This document shows, piece after piece, positions 5,949 to 14,439 of a stretch of DNA of 28,730 nt. The notes beneath the pieces were generated by a model that ran no database searches, had not been told where the DNA came from, and saw only the letters and a list, made by a program, of their open reading frames with translations. A program made the translations under genes and the position numbers. This stretch comes from CAVALG01 sp963630555 (lineage in GTDB: Bacteria > Bacillota > Clostridia > Oscillospirales > Acutalibacteraceae), in NCBI GenBank assembly GCA_963630555.1, contig CAVGND010000022.1:1-28730 (forward strand). The letters run 5' to 3'. Positions within the stretch are counted from its first letter, which is position 1. Each line of letters starts with the position of its first letter.

Positions 5949-8342
5949 TCAAATTTTTTGCAAGCGAGCAAAACCTGCCATAATCTTTTTGGTGCCTCGC
6001 TCGTCAAACGCTATTTCCAAAAGCATATCGTTACCCATCGGCTGAACCGACAGAATCATACCGTCGCCGAACACTTTGTGAGACACCCTTTCGCCCACTG
6101 TGTAAGATTGATTTTCGGCGAGCTTTGCGGCGCCGCGTGACGCTGTATACTGTGCCGAAATCGGTTCGGAAACGCTGCGGCGGCGCGGCGAGTTGCCGTA
6201 AGCGGCAGAGCCAAATGTAAAACCGCTGCCGGAACCGGCAAAAGTCGGTTTGTATTTTGTTATATTGCAAAGTTCTTTAGGTATTTCCTCTAAAAATCTT
6301 GATGGTAGATTGCGGTTGGTCTGACCGTACAGCATTCTCGAAAATGTGTTTGTTATGTAAAGCCGCGATTTTGCACGCGTAATGCAAACATAAGCTAAGC
6401 GGCGTTCTTCCTCAATTTCTTCATCACCGCTGTATATCGACTGGCTGCCCGGAAAAATCCCCTCCTCCATACCGATGAGATATACATTTTCAAACTCAAG
6501 CCCTTTTGCGGAATGTATAGTCATAAGGACTACCGTGTCATCCTCGTCATTATAACTGTCAATATCGCTTACGAGGGCAACCTCCTCCAAAAATCCCGCA
6601 AGAGACGGGTTTTCGGATTCCTTTTCATACTGAAGAATGTTAGTAAGCAATTCGTTAATGTTTTCAATTCGGCTTTCTTCTTCGGGCCCCCCTGTTTTCA
6701 GTGCGGAAACATAACCGGAAACATCAAGCATTCTTTCAAAAAGTTCCGAAAGCGGTATACTGTCCTTAACTTCATTCAAATCTTTTATCATTGCGGCAAA
6801 CTGCATAAGTTTTGCAGCCGAACGCGAAAGCGGCGGAAAATCAGCGGCATTTTCCATAACCTTAAAGAAACTCAAGTTATATTCTGCTGCGATTGCCATA
6901 GCGCGCGTAACGCTTGCCTCGCCTATTCCCCTTTTCGGTTCATTTATTATACGCCGTATTCTTGTATCGTCATTATTGTTGTTTATAACGCTTAAATAAG
7001 ATATAACATCCTTGATTTCCTTACGGTCAAAAAACCTGTGACCGCCCACTACCTTATACGGTATTCCCGAACGTGCAAAAATGTTTTCAATCGTGTTTGA
7101 CTGAGCGTTTGTACGGTAAAGCACGGCATTATCCGAAAATTTACCGCCGCCCCCGACGTTTTTAACAATACTGTCGGCAACAAAGCGCGCCTCTGCCTGT
7201 TCGTCTGCCAAAGTATTAACAGAAATCTTTTCACCGTCACCCCTATCCGTCCAAAGATTTTTACCTTTACGGGCTTTATTGTTGGATATAACCTTGTTTG
7301 CTGCGCTTAAAATATTTTGGGTGGAACGGTAATTCTGCTCAAGCCGTATAACGCAGGCGTTTTTATATTCACTTTCAAAATTCAGTATGTTTTCAATAGT
7401 CGCACCCCTGAAACGGTAAATACTCTGGTCGTCATCACCAACAACGCAGAGATTTTTATATTTTTTTGCCAAAAGGCTTATAAACTTATACTGGGCGTGA
7501 TTTGTGTCCTGATATTCGTCCACCATTATGTATTTATATTTATCCTGATATTTTTCTAAAATATCGGGAAACTGTTTGAAGAGTTTTACCGTATTGGATA
7601 TAAGGTCGTCAAAATCCATGGCGTTAGCGTCCGCCAATGATTTTTGATATGCTTTGTAAATTTTTGCAATAATTGAAAGCCTTAAATCAGAAGAATTCTG
7701 TTCGGCATATTCCTCCGGATCAATAAGGCTGTTCTTTGCATTGCTTATATGCGAAATTGCCACCTTTACCGGTATGAGTTTTTCCTCTATTCCCAAATCC
7801 TTCATTGTCCTTTTGACAAGGCTTTTCTGGTCGGCAGTGTCATAAATCGTAAAATCTGAGGAATACCCTAAATTTGAACCGTTTACACGCAAAAGTTTAG
7901 CGCAGACAGAGTGAAATGTACCTGCGGTTATATATGACGCCTGTTCGCCCACCGCGGCGCCTATCCTGTCCTTTAATTCATTTGCCGCCTTATTCGTAAA
8001 GGTTATGGCCAATATATTCCACGCCTTTATGGGGTTGACAGCCAAAAAAGACAAATCGTCTTCACCGTCCAATCCGCAATGTTCGGCTTTTTCCGCCATT
8101 TCGGTGCTGAAATCCCACGGCAACTCGTCCGATACATAGGCATTGCCGAATTTCATCATATTAAGTATTCTGTTTACAAGAACGGTTGTTTTTCCGCTGC
8201 CGGCGCCTGCAAGCACCATAACGGGACCGGTTACCGATGTAACTGCTTTAAATTGCATATCATTCATTCGTTTAAAGTAGGAACGAATTATGCTGCAACG
8301 CGCAGTAAGAAAGCGTTCCTTTAAACCGTTGTCATTTATCAT
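5949..8342 (-). CDS. pcrA: ATP-dependent 3'-5' DNA helicase PcrA/UvrD
   Basis: This superfamily 1A helicase acts in nucleotide excision repair, RecA clearance and transcription-coupled repair. All motifs are visible in 797 residues: Q motif M-N-D-M-Q, Walker A A-G-A-G-S-G-K-T at 45-52, Ia T-F-T-N-K-A, II V-D-E-Y-Q-D-T, III G-D-D-D-Q-S-I-Y-R-F-R-G-A, IV Q-N-Y-R-S-T, V H-S-A-K-G-L-E-F, and VI E-E-R-R-L-A-Y-V-C-I-T-R-A. The last 45 residues (H-K-V-F-G-D-G onward) form the PcrA-type Tudor-like RNA polymerase-binding domain. The ATG at 8342 has GAGGTG seven to eight bases upstream and gives about 25 extra residues before the Q motif; a later Met (26 or 29) is the alternative. It lies 83 bases downstream of secG, beyond a hairpin, with no clear promoter of its own. 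Confidence 0.96.
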   Translation of the reverse strand: MINDNGLKERFLTARCSIIRSYFKRMNDMQFKAVTSVTGPVMVLAGAGSGKTTVLVNRILNMMKFGNAYVSDELPWDFSTEMAEKAEHCGLDGEDDLSFLAVNPIKAWNILAITFTNKAANELKDRIGAAVGEQASYITAGTFHSVCAKLLRVNGSNLGYSSDFTIYDTADQKSLVKRTMKDLGIEEKLIPVKVAISHISNAKNSLIDPEEYAEQNSSDLRLSIIAKIYKAYQKSLADANAMDFDDLISNTVKLFKQFPDILEKYQDKYKYIMVDEYQDTNHAQYKFISLLAKKYKNLCVVGDDDQSIYRFRGATIENILNFESEYKNACVIRLEQNYRSTQNILSAANKVISNNKARKGKNLWTDRGDGEKISVNTLADEQAEARFVADSIVKNVGGGGKFSDNAVLYRTNAQSNTIENIFARSGIPYKVVGGHRFFDRKEIKDVISYLSVINNNNDDTRIRRIINEPKRGIGEASVTRAMAIAAEYNLSFFKVMENAADFPPLSRSAAKLMQFAAMIKDLNEVKDSIPLSELFERMLDVSGYVSALKTGGPEEESRIENINELLTNILQYEKESENPSLAGFLEEVALVSDIDSYNDEDDTVVLMTIHSAKGLEFENVYLIGMEEGIFPGSQSIYSGDEEIEEERRLAYVCITRAKSRLYITNTFSRMLYGQTNRNLPSRFLEEIPKELCNITKYKPTFAGSGSGFTFGSAAYGNSPRRRSVSEPISAQYTASRGAAKLAENQSYTVGERVSHKVFGDGMILSVQPMGNDMLLEIAFDERGTKKIMAGFARLQKI

Positions 8343-8369
8343 TAATTAACACCTCGCAGTAAGGAAAGA

Positions 8370-8399
8370 ACAGGCGGTTGCAACCGAGCAACCGCCTGT
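8370..8399 (-). terminator. Hairpin between secG and pcrA
   Basis: A perfect 12-bp stem, ACAGGCGGTTGC (8370-8381) with GCAACCGCCTGT (8388-8399), has a 6-base loop. On the minus strand it is followed by TTCTTTCC, a weak U-tract. It probably ends or attenuates secG transcription, and some read-through to pcrA is likely. Confidence 0.7.
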
Positions 8400-8425
8400 A
8401 AATTGTTTATGAAAAACTGCTATAA

Positions 8426-8674
8426 TTATTTTTTAAGAGCAATAACATTTGCAACTACAGCAAGAATAAAGAACAAAATTGCGGCGTATTTGGTAAAGCG
8501 AGCCAAGAATGCGTCAACCGTTCTTGCCTTGTTTTTAGACAAAAATGTATCCGCACCGCCGGAAATAGCACCCTGTATACCTGAGCGGCGCCCTTGCTGA
8601 AGAAGAACTATTGCTATTATAGCCAAAGAAATAATAAGAATAACGATTCCTAAAATAATTTCTGCAACTGTCAC
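8426..8674 (-). CDS. secG: Preprotein translocase subunit SecG
   Basis: SecG is a small auxiliary subunit of the SecYEG channel. The 82-residue product has two hydrophobic segments (about 4-24 and 59-80). These flank the conserved cytoplasmic loop L-L-Q-Q-G-R-R-S-G-I-Q-G-A-I-S-G-G. Another in-frame start at 8698 would add eight residues and bury the ribosome binding site inside the gene. GTG at 8674 is preferred because GGAGG (8683-8687) is exactly eight bases upstream. It sits between the biotin carboxyltransferase genes and pcrA, and has its own predicted promoter. Confidence 0.93.
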   Translation of the reverse strand: MTVAEIILGIVILIISLAIIAIVLLQQGRRSGIQGAISGGADTFLSKNKARTVDAFLARFTKYAAILFFILAVVANVIALKK

Positions 8675-8709
8675 TGTTATTTCCTCCGTATAAATCAATT
8701 ACAACAATT

Positions 8710-8738
8710 ATGATAACACACAAACAGCCGAAATGCAA
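8710..8738 (-). promoter_or_regulatory. Possible secG promoter
   Basis: On the minus strand TTGCAT (8733-8738) and TATCAT (8710-8715) are 17 bases apart. The -10 has one mismatch and the -35 three. The region also contains a short AAATGC/GCATTT inverted repeat at 8732-8745, just after the preceding gene's stop. Confidence 0.4.
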
Positions 8739-8746
8739 GCATTTTT

Positions 8747-10144
8747 TTAAACAGTGTGAACTTTGTTTTTTAAATCGGCATTTTCACGGTCAACACCGTA
8801 TTTTTTATCGGCGCGTGCCTTAAAGAATTTTTCGGCAACCTGACCGAACTGAGCGTATGAAAGCACATCTTCCTCCTGCTCTGTCCACTTTTCACATTCC
8901 TTTTTAAGCGTTTCAAGTTCAGGTTTTAACAGGTCGGCAGGCCGGCAGTCTATCGGTTCTGCGTCGCCTATTATCTGTTTCCTGAATTCGGGGTCGATCG
9001 GCACGGGGGTCTTACCGTATTCGCCGCGCACAATGCCTTTAAACTCTTTTGTTACCATTTTATACCGTCCGCCGCCGATTACATTAAACACAGCCTGTGT
9101 TCCTACTATTTGTGACGAAGGGGTGACAAGCGGCGGATATCCGCAATCTTTTCTGACCCTCGGAACTTCCGCCAAGACTTCGGGCAGTTTGTCGGCTTTT
9201 CCTGCCTGTTTAAGTTGTGAAACAAGGTTTGACAACATTCCGCCGGGCACTTGATAGATAAGCGCCTTTGCGTCGGCTTTAAGCATTTTGGGGTCAAGCA
9301 GGCCTTCGGCAATATATTTTTCCCTTAATTTATCGGCATACTGCGAAATTTCGTTAAGCGCGGCGAGGTCAAGACCGGTATCATACTCTGTCCCCTGCAA
9401 AGCAGCCACCATTGATTCGGTTGCGGGGTGAGAAGTTCCGAGCGCCATCGGTCCCATTGCAGTGTCAATATAATCCGCGCCCGCCTCAATTGCTTTAAGC
9501 ATAACCATTGAAGCAAGCCCCGATGTATAATGGCTGTGAACCTGAACGGGGATCTTAACGGTTTCTTTTATAGCCTTAACAAGGTCATACGCCGCATAAG
9601 GCGTAAGCAGAGCCGCCATATCTTTTATACAGATTGAATCTGCACCTGCGTTTTCCAGCATTTTGGCGTAATCCGTATAATATTTAATGTCAAAAACAGG
9701 CCCCGTAGTATAAGAAATTGCCGCCTGTACATGCGCCTTTTCTTTTTTTGCGGCATTTATCGAGGTTTCAAGGTTTCTGAAATCATTTAAAGCGTCAAAT
9801 ATACGCAGAATGTCAATACCGTTCGCCACCGATTTTTGAACAAAATATTCAACAACATCATCGGCATAATGGCGGTATCCCAACATATTTTGACCCCTGA
9901 ACAACATTTGAAGTTTAGTGTTCGGGCATTCGCGGCGTAAAATACGCAGCCTTTCCCACGGATCCTCGTTCAAAAACCTTAAACACGCATCAAATGTTGC
10001 GCCGCCCCAACATTCAAGCGAATGAAAGCCTATTCTATCAAGCGCAGGAAGTATAGGCAGCATTTCTTCGGTTGTCATTCGTGTTGCAATAAGGGATTGG
10101 TGTGCATCACGCAACAAAGTTTCGGTAATTCCTACTTTAGCCAT
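8747..10144 (-). CDS. Pyruvate/oxaloacetate-type carboxyltransferase (OadA / 5S-like subunit)
   Basis: This TIM-barrel carboxyltransferase moves CO2 between biotin and pyruvate/oxaloacetate. Metal ligands are visible: Asp13 in L-L-R-D-A-H-Q-S, Lys174 in C-I-K-D-M-A (the carbamylated lysine of the family), and His203/His205 in V-H-S-H-Y-T-S-G. At 465 residues it lacks the C-terminal biotinyl domain of longer OadA or pyruvate carboxylase. That domain is supplied by the separate carrier gene 21 bases upstream. It is the last gene of the three-gene carboxyltransferase set. It could be an oxaloacetate decarboxylase alpha subunit, pyruvate carboxylase subunit B, or a transcarboxylase 5S subunit. 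With no biotin carboxylase and no membrane subunit in this window, the transcarboxylase reading is attractive but unproven. Confidence 0.92.
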   Translation of the reverse strand: MAKVGITETLLRDAHQSLIATRMTTEEMLPILPALDRIGFHSLECWGGATFDACLRFLNEDPWERLRILRRECPNTKLQMLFRGQNMLGYRHYADDVVEYFVQKSVANGIDILRIFDALNDFRNLETSINAAKKEKAHVQAAISYTTGPVFDIKYYTDYAKMLENAGADSICIKDMAALLTPYAAYDLVKAIKETVKIPVQVHSHYTSGLASMVMLKAIEAGADYIDTAMGPMALGTSHPATESMVAALQGTEYDTGLDLAALNEISQYADKLREKYIAEGLLDPKMLKADAKALIYQVPGGMLSNLVSQLKQAGKADKLPEVLAEVPRVRKDCGYPPLVTPSSQIVGTQAVFNVIGGGRYKMVTKEFKGIVRGEYGKTPVPIDPEFRKQIIGDAEPIDCRPADLLKPELETLKKECEKWTEQEEDVLSYAQFGQVAEKFFKARADKKYGVDRENADLKNKVHTV

Positions 10145-10165
10145 TTACAAACACCTTCCGGATAA

Positions 10166-10567
10166 TTATTTTAAATACATAAGCACTTTGCCCGAATCCA
10201 CCGTTTCACCGGCTGACACGCCTACAGAGGTTACAACACCGTCGCGCGGTGCAAATATTTCGTTTTCCATCTTCATAGCCTCAAGTATCAAAAGGATATC
10301 GCCCCTTTTAACGCTCTGTCCTGCAGAAACCGGAATCTTAAGAACAGTACCCGACATCGGACATTCGATCTTTTCACCCTCGCCATCTGTTACGGGAGCA
10401 GGTGCAGGTGCAGGTGCAGCCGGAGCGGCGGCAGGTGCAGCTGCTGGTTCTGCGGCAACGGGAGCGGCAGCAACGGGAGCAGCGGCAATAACCGGTGACG
10501 CCGCACCAACTTCTTCAACCTGTACATCATATGATTTTCCGTTTACGGTAATTTTCAAGTTTTTCAT
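10166..10567 (-). CDS. Biotin carboxyl carrier protein (biotinyl subunit)
   Basis: This 133-residue protein carries biotin between the two carboxyltransferases. Residues 1-20 are a short N-terminal docking strand. Residues 22-59 are an almost pure Ala/Pro/Val linker, and 65-133 are a biotinyl/lipoyl domain with E-A-M-K-M-E-N. Lys99 is the biotin attachment site. Long Ala-Pro linkers are typical of the gcdC/mmdC and 1.3S type carriers. AAGGAG lies 10 bases before the ATG. It lies between the two carboxyltransferase genes, with gaps of 21 and 23 bases, so the three are cotranscribed and their products should form one complex. Confidence 0.95.
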   Translation of the reverse strand: MKNLKITVNGKSYDVQVEEVGAASPVIAAAPVAAAPVAAEPAAAPAAAPAAPAPAPAPVTDGEGEKIECPMSGTVLKIPVSAGQSVKRGDILLILEAMKMENEIFAPRDGVVTSVGVSAGETVDSGKVLMYLK

Positions 10568-10590
10568 AATAGCAATTCTCCTTATAATTT

Positions 10591-11934
10591 TTAAAGCGGA
10601 AGTACGGTATGCTTTTTATCAAGGGTGGATACCCTTTTGGACGCCAATATTTGAAGGGCGGATATTATCTTGCCGGCAAGTTCGTCACGGGTTACAACAT
10701 CATCAATCAGCCCGTTCGACGCCGCAGTAAACGGCGAGCACCGGTCGGCATATTCTTTTTCATATTCCGCACGGGTCTTTTGCCCGATATTTTCCGCTTC
10801 AAGGAATTCCGTAGCGGTTTCGGGTGCAAGCACGCCGATACGCGCGTCAGGCAACGCAAACACCATATCGGCATTGCCGCTGTTGCAAGCCATAGCCGCA
10901 AATACCGAACCGTACGCTTCACCGGTTATTACCGTTATTTTAATATTAGTAGCCTCCGAATAACTTTGAGTAAGGAGTGAAACGCTGCGTACATCACCGT
11001 CAAATTCCGCGTCAGCCGAGCCGAGCATACCCTTACAGTTCAGCAGGTTGATAAGGGGAATTGAGTAGGCATCGCAAAGTCTTACAAAGCGCGCAATTTT
11101 AAGTGCACCCTTTCCGCAAAGTTTTTTGCCGCAAGTAGCAATCACACCGACGGACGAACCGGCAATTCTTGCAAAGCCAACTTTGGCGCAATCGGCATAA
11201 TCGGGGAAAAGTTCATAAAAACTGCCGCCGTCAACCACTGAGGTAATATCGTCATTTCCCTCGGACGGAATGTAATCCGCCGGCATAGGAAGCGAAAGAT
11301 TGTTTTCGGGCAGGTAACTCAAAACGGTTCGCGCCGCGCCTATTGCCGAGTTATCACCATCAGCGGTAACGGCAGAAATACCGTTTGCAGAAAGGATTTC
11401 GGGTGAACCCACGGTTTTATTACCTGCAACATTTGAGGGGGTAACATACATAAGAGCGGATTTTGAAACCACGACAACATCGGCAGTATTTGCAAGTATT
11501 GCGCTGGCACCCGAACAAACGCCGAGAACCACCGATATCTGCGGAACGACGCCGGAAATATTATTGGAGGATTTTATGAGGCTACTGTACGCCGCCAACG
11601 AGTTGACTCCATCCTCAAGTCTTGCACCCTTTGAATCGTAAATTCCTACAACGGGCGCGCCGGTGACTGAGGCAAGGTTATATATTTTTTTGATTTTTTC
11701 AGCCTGCAAAGGACACATTCCGCCTGACTTGACGGTAACATCCTGCGAAAATGCGTACACCGGCTTTCCATCCACGGTACCGCAGGCGGTTATTACGGAA
11801 CCTTTTTCGCCGTCCTCTTTTAAAAATTTATCAAACTCCGTGAACACGCCGCCGTCAAACAACGCCTTTAGTCTAAGGCGAGCGGGCGTATCGGCAATAT
11901 TTTCGAGTTCGGTTTTAAGCTCATCAAGACTCAT
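10591..11934 (-). CDS. Acyl-CoA carboxyltransferase subunit (crotonase fold, MmdA/12S-like, divergent)
   Basis: This two-domain carboxyltransferase should bind an acyl-CoA (methylmalonyl-CoA or similar) and exchange its carboxyl group with biotin. Motifs include G-T-V-D-G-K-P-V-Y-A-F-S-Q-D, G-A-R-L-E-D-G-V (first oxyanion region), V-V-P-Q-I-S-V-V-L-G-V-C-S-G-A-S-A, and a second half with V-G-V-I-A-T. At 447 residues it is shorter than typical MmdA/PccB proteins (about 510-520). The usual G-P-C-A-G-G-A is changed to G-V-C-S-G-A-S-A and the loop after it is trimmed, so CoA specificity is uncertain. GGGAGG is seven bases before the ATG. It is first in its operon, after a strong terminator. Confidence 0.85.
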   Translation of the reverse strand: MSLDELKTELENIADTPARLRLKALFDGGVFTEFDKFLKEDGEKGSVITACGTVDGKPVYAFSQDVTVKSGGMCPLQAEKIKKIYNLASVTGAPVVGIYDSKGARLEDGVNSLAAYSSLIKSSNNISGVVPQISVVLGVCSGASAILANTADVVVVSKSALMYVTPSNVAGNKTVGSPEILSANGISAVTADGDNSAIGAARTVLSYLPENNLSLPMPADYIPSEGNDDITSVVDGGSFYELFPDYADCAKVGFARIAGSSVGVIATCGKKLCGKGALKIARFVRLCDAYSIPLINLLNCKGMLGSADAEFDGDVRSVSLLTQSYSEATNIKITVITGEAYGSVFAAMACNSGNADMVFALPDARIGVLAPETATEFLEAENIGQKTRAEYEKEYADRCSPFTAASNGLIDDVVTRDELAGKIISALQILASKRVSTLDKKHTVLPL

Positions 11935-11973
11935 TTATATTCCTCCCACAAATAAGCAATTCAAAATGTAACC

Positions 11974-12001
11974 ATTTTATAGTATAAATCAAAAAAAGCA
12001 A
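11974..12001 (-). promoter_or_regulatory. Possible promoter of the carboxyltransferase operon
   Basis: On the minus strand TTGCTT (11996-12001) and TAAAAT (11974-11979) lie 16 bases apart. The -35 overlaps the stem and T-run of the upstream terminator, so the assignment is weak. Confidence 0.35.
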
Positions 12002-12021
12002 CATTTCAAGTGAAACATTGC
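11991..12021 (-). terminator. Terminator of the long leftward gene run
   Basis: Minus-strand RNA folds as GCAAUGUUUC (12012-12021) with GAAAUGUUGC (11998-12007), including two G-U pairs and a 4-base loop. Seven Us follow (11991-11997). This is a canonical intrinsic terminator 23 bases after the acetyltransferase-like gene. Confidence 0.85.
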
Positions 12022-12044
12022 TTTAAAACCGATTTTATTTCACT

Positions 12045-12416
12045 TTATTTTCCGCAGCTGCAACTTTCAAAAAGTTTTTCGGCTTTTAGTTCCTTTTTTT
12101 CGGCATCCTTTATAAACCCCAGTTTGGAAAAAATCCCGGTATCCGCGTCATTTTCCCAATAAGCCTTATCTCTTCCGTTTTGAAAACCTATGTGAATAAC
12201 GCTTCGGATAAGTCCGTCGGCAAGCGGCAGGTCGGTGAACGGTTCAATTTTTCTGATGATGACGGAATTTTCGTTTTCTGTGAACAGGCAATACCCCAAA
12301 CAGTCATCATTTTGGCAGGCGTCGATCGCCGCGGAATTCTCTGAAACTTCAAGACCGCTTTTCTTGTAAAGTTCTTTAAGTCTGTTTTTGTCCTTTATTC
12401 TTAATATACTTATCAT
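12045..12416 (-). CDS. Small GNAT-like protein
   Basis: The 123-residue protein resembles a minimal acetyltransferase (GNAT) fold. The segment D-G-L-I-R-S-V-I-H-I-G-F-Q-N-G-R-D could be the acetyl-CoA-binding helix, and F-S-K-L-G-F fits the late GNAT strand. A full acetyl-CoA P-loop (Q/RxxGxG/A) is not present, so catalytic activity is doubtful. The C-terminus ends in C-S-C-G-K and an internal C-Q-N-D-D-C occurs, so metal binding or redox sensitivity is possible. The start has GCAGGTAA upstream and the gene follows rluB by 22 bases. It is the last gene before the terminator at 11991-12021. Function unknown. Confidence 0.7.
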   Translation of the reverse strand: MISILRIKDKNRLKELYKKSGLEVSENSAAIDACQNDDCLGYCLFTENENSVIIRKIEPFTDLPLADGLIRSVIHIGFQNGRDKAYWENDADTGIFSKLGFIKDAEKKELKAEKLFESCSCGK

Positions 12417-12438
12417 AGTATTACCTGCTTACAATAAA

Positions 12439-13191
12439 TTATTTGTTACCGCCGAAAGAGTTTGCGGAAACGCTTACATTCATCAGCCTATGGAGTTCTT
12501 TTTCGTTTAATTCACGCCATTTTCCCTGCGGCAGCATACCGAGTCTAACGCCTGCAATCTCGGTTCTTTTCAAGCGAACAACTGTAAGCCCGACCGCCTC
12601 GCACATACGGCGAATTTCGCGATTTCTTCCCTCATAAAGCACCATTCGCATAACGGTTCGGTTATCGTCGCTTTGCAGCACCGTCGCCTCGCACGGGGCA
12701 GTTTTTACACCGTCAAGCATTATGCCGAGTTGGAGTTGCAGGAGTTGTTCCTCTTTAACCTTTTCCTTTACCGTAACACGGTAGACTTTTGCCACATGCC
12801 TTGACGGATGTGTGAGCAGATTTGCAAACTCGCCGTCGTTGGTCATAAACAGAAGACCCTCGGAATTTCGGTCAAGTCTGCCTACGGGATACAGACGCTC
12901 GCCCGCCCCCTCAACAAGGTCGGCAACGCAGCGTCTGCCCTGCTCGTCCTTCATTGTGGTAACAAAGCCGCGCGGTTTGTGCAGCATTATGTACATCTTA
13001 CGCGATGAGTCTATCACACGCTTACCGCCCACTACAACTTTATCGCGTTTCGGGTCAATTTTATCGCCGAGCGTTGCAGGTCGGCCGTTGACCCTGACCC
13101 TTTTTTGCACGATAAGTTCTTCCGCCGCGCGGCGTGAAGCCACACCGCACTGCGACAGGTATTTTTGCAGTCTGATTTTATTATCCTTCAA
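12439..13191 (-). CDS. rluB: 23S rRNA pseudouridine synthase, RluB/RsuA family
   Basis: This enzyme isomerises a specific uridine in rRNA. An N-terminal S4 RNA-binding domain (about 5-60; I-R-L-Q-K-Y-L-S-Q-C-G-V-A-S-R-R) precedes the catalytic domain with G-R-L-D-R-N-S-E-G-L-L, where Asp107 is the nucleophile. R-N-R-E-I-R-R-M-C is the C-terminal family motif. Total length, 250 residues, is normal. The start codon is TTG at 13191 with GGAG (13199-13202) seven bases upstream. In many clostridia this gene follows scpA-scpB, as it does here after intervening genes. RluB versus RsuA specificity cannot be settled by eye; RluB is likelier from the context. Confidence 0.93.
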   Translation of the reverse strand: MKDNKIRLQKYLSQCGVASRRAAEELIVQKRVRVNGRPATLGDKIDPKRDKVVVGGKRVIDSSRKMYIMLHKPRGFVTTMKDEQGRRCVADLVEGAGERLYPVGRLDRNSEGLLFMTNDGEFANLLTHPSRHVAKVYRVTVKEKVKEEQLLQLQLGIMLDGVKTAPCEATVLQSDDNRTVMRMVLYEGRNREIRRMCEAVGLTVVRLKRTEIAGVRLGMLPQGKWRELNEKELHRLMNVSVSANSFGGNK

Positions 13192-13233
13192 TTTCTTTCT
13201 CCGTTCTTAATTTACAAACCCGTCAACCGGCCA

Positions 13234-14364
13234 TTAATATGTCAGGCTGAAATCAAACATATGTTTTAAAACATACAAGAAGTTTATTTTTTGCTTTCGG
13301 CAAGAGGTTTTTCGAACCGTGTCCTCACAAACTCTTAAAGGCACTTGCACTATGACCTTACCGTTGCATTTTACGGTGTATGAACCTGCAACTTCACCTT
13401 TTTTTGCACCTGCATAAATAAATTTCGGCTTGAATTCCGTTATTTGAACGGCCGATATTTCTTTTTCGGTAAGATATAAAGTTTCCTGTTCGGGTAATAA
13501 CATCACATTGGATTTATGTCCGCCGACAAGCGGAACTTTTGCATTCTGCAATGGGAACGGCTGCAACACCGAAAGCCCGTAATCAAGCAGCGCACAGTGG
13601 TCTTCCCAATCATTGGGGTCATTCAGCGTGACCGCAATTACCCGAGCACCCGATCTTTCCGCTGCCGAAACAAGGCAACGCCCCGATTTTTTTGTAAATC
13701 CCGTCTTAACGCCTACGGCACCGCCGTAAAGCGAGAGCAGTTTATTATGATTTTTAAGTCTGCGTTTATATGGCGGATTGCCGTAGCATACGGTAATTTC
13801 ACTGCTTGCGGCGATTTTCGCAAACATCTCGTTTTTAAGCGCGGCTGCGGCAAGTTTTGCCATATCGCGCGCCGTAGAATAATGTCCGTCCGCATCCAGA
13901 CCCGACGGTGTTATAAAATGGGTATTTTGCATACCTATCTCCCGTGCTTTACGGTTCATCATATCCGCAAAGGCATCCACGCTGCCCGCAACCGCTATTG
14001 CCGCGGTATTTGCCGCGTCGTTGCCCGAAGCAAGCAGCATACCGCACATAAGCGCATAATACGACACCGTATCGCCGGGGAGTAAACCCATTGACGAGCC
14101 CTCTGTCGACACCATTTCCCGCGTAACGGTCAGCGTGGTGTCGGGTGTATTCTGTTCTGCAAGCAGCAGTGCCGTCATGATTTTAGTTGTGCTTGCCATA
14201 GGCATTTGTATGTCAGCATTCTTTTCAAACAACGATGTACCGGTTGCGGCATTAATCACTATGGCAGACGCCGCCGATACCGACACTTCTGCCGAAACGC
14301 CGAAATTGCCTGCAAACAAACCCGATATCAGCACAAGAGATATGATTTTTATGAATTTTTTCAA
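13234..14364 (-). CDS. dacF: D-alanyl-D-alanine carboxypeptidase (DacF-like penicillin-binding protein)
   Basis: This exported serine peptidase trims the terminal D-Ala from peptidoglycan stem peptides. A signal peptide (about 1-26, K-K-F-I-K-I-I-S-L-V) precedes the peptidase S11 domain. S-T-T-K (nucleophile Ser), S-G-N-D and K-T-G-F are the three active-site motifs. A C-terminal PBP5-like beta domain (about 290-360) and a hydrophobic end follow. An upstream in-frame start at 14421 is possible. TTG at 14364 gives a clean signal peptide and has GGTGA five bases upstream (14370-14374), so I prefer it. A TATAAT at 14383-14388 lies just upstream, but no good -35 was seen. Beside gerW this is probably the DacF group, linked in Bacillus to spore cortex formation. 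A vegetative DacA role is the alternative. Confidence 0.92.
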   Translation of the reverse strand: MKKFIKIISLVLISGLFAGNFGVSAEVSVSAASAIVINAATGTSLFEKNADIQMPMASTTKIMTALLLAEQNTPDTTLTVTREMVSTEGSSMGLLPGDTVSYYALMCGMLLASGNDAANTAAIAVAGSVDAFADMMNRKAREIGMQNTHFITPSGLDADGHYSTARDMAKLAAAALKNEMFAKIAASSEITVCYGNPPYKRRLKNHNKLLSLYGGAVGVKTGFTKKSGRCLVSAAERSGARVIAVTLNDPNDWEDHCALLDYGLSVLQPFPLQNAKVPLVGGHKSNVMLLPEQETLYLTEKEISAVQITEFKPKFIYAGAKKGEVAGSYTVKCNGKVIVQVPLRVCEDTVRKTSCRKQKINFLYVLKHMFDFSLTY

Positions 14365-14439
14365 TCGGTTCACCGCCCGTTTATTATAAAAATCGTAACA
14401 ATTAATAATATGGGGCGGCAAGTCGGCTGATAACCCTTT

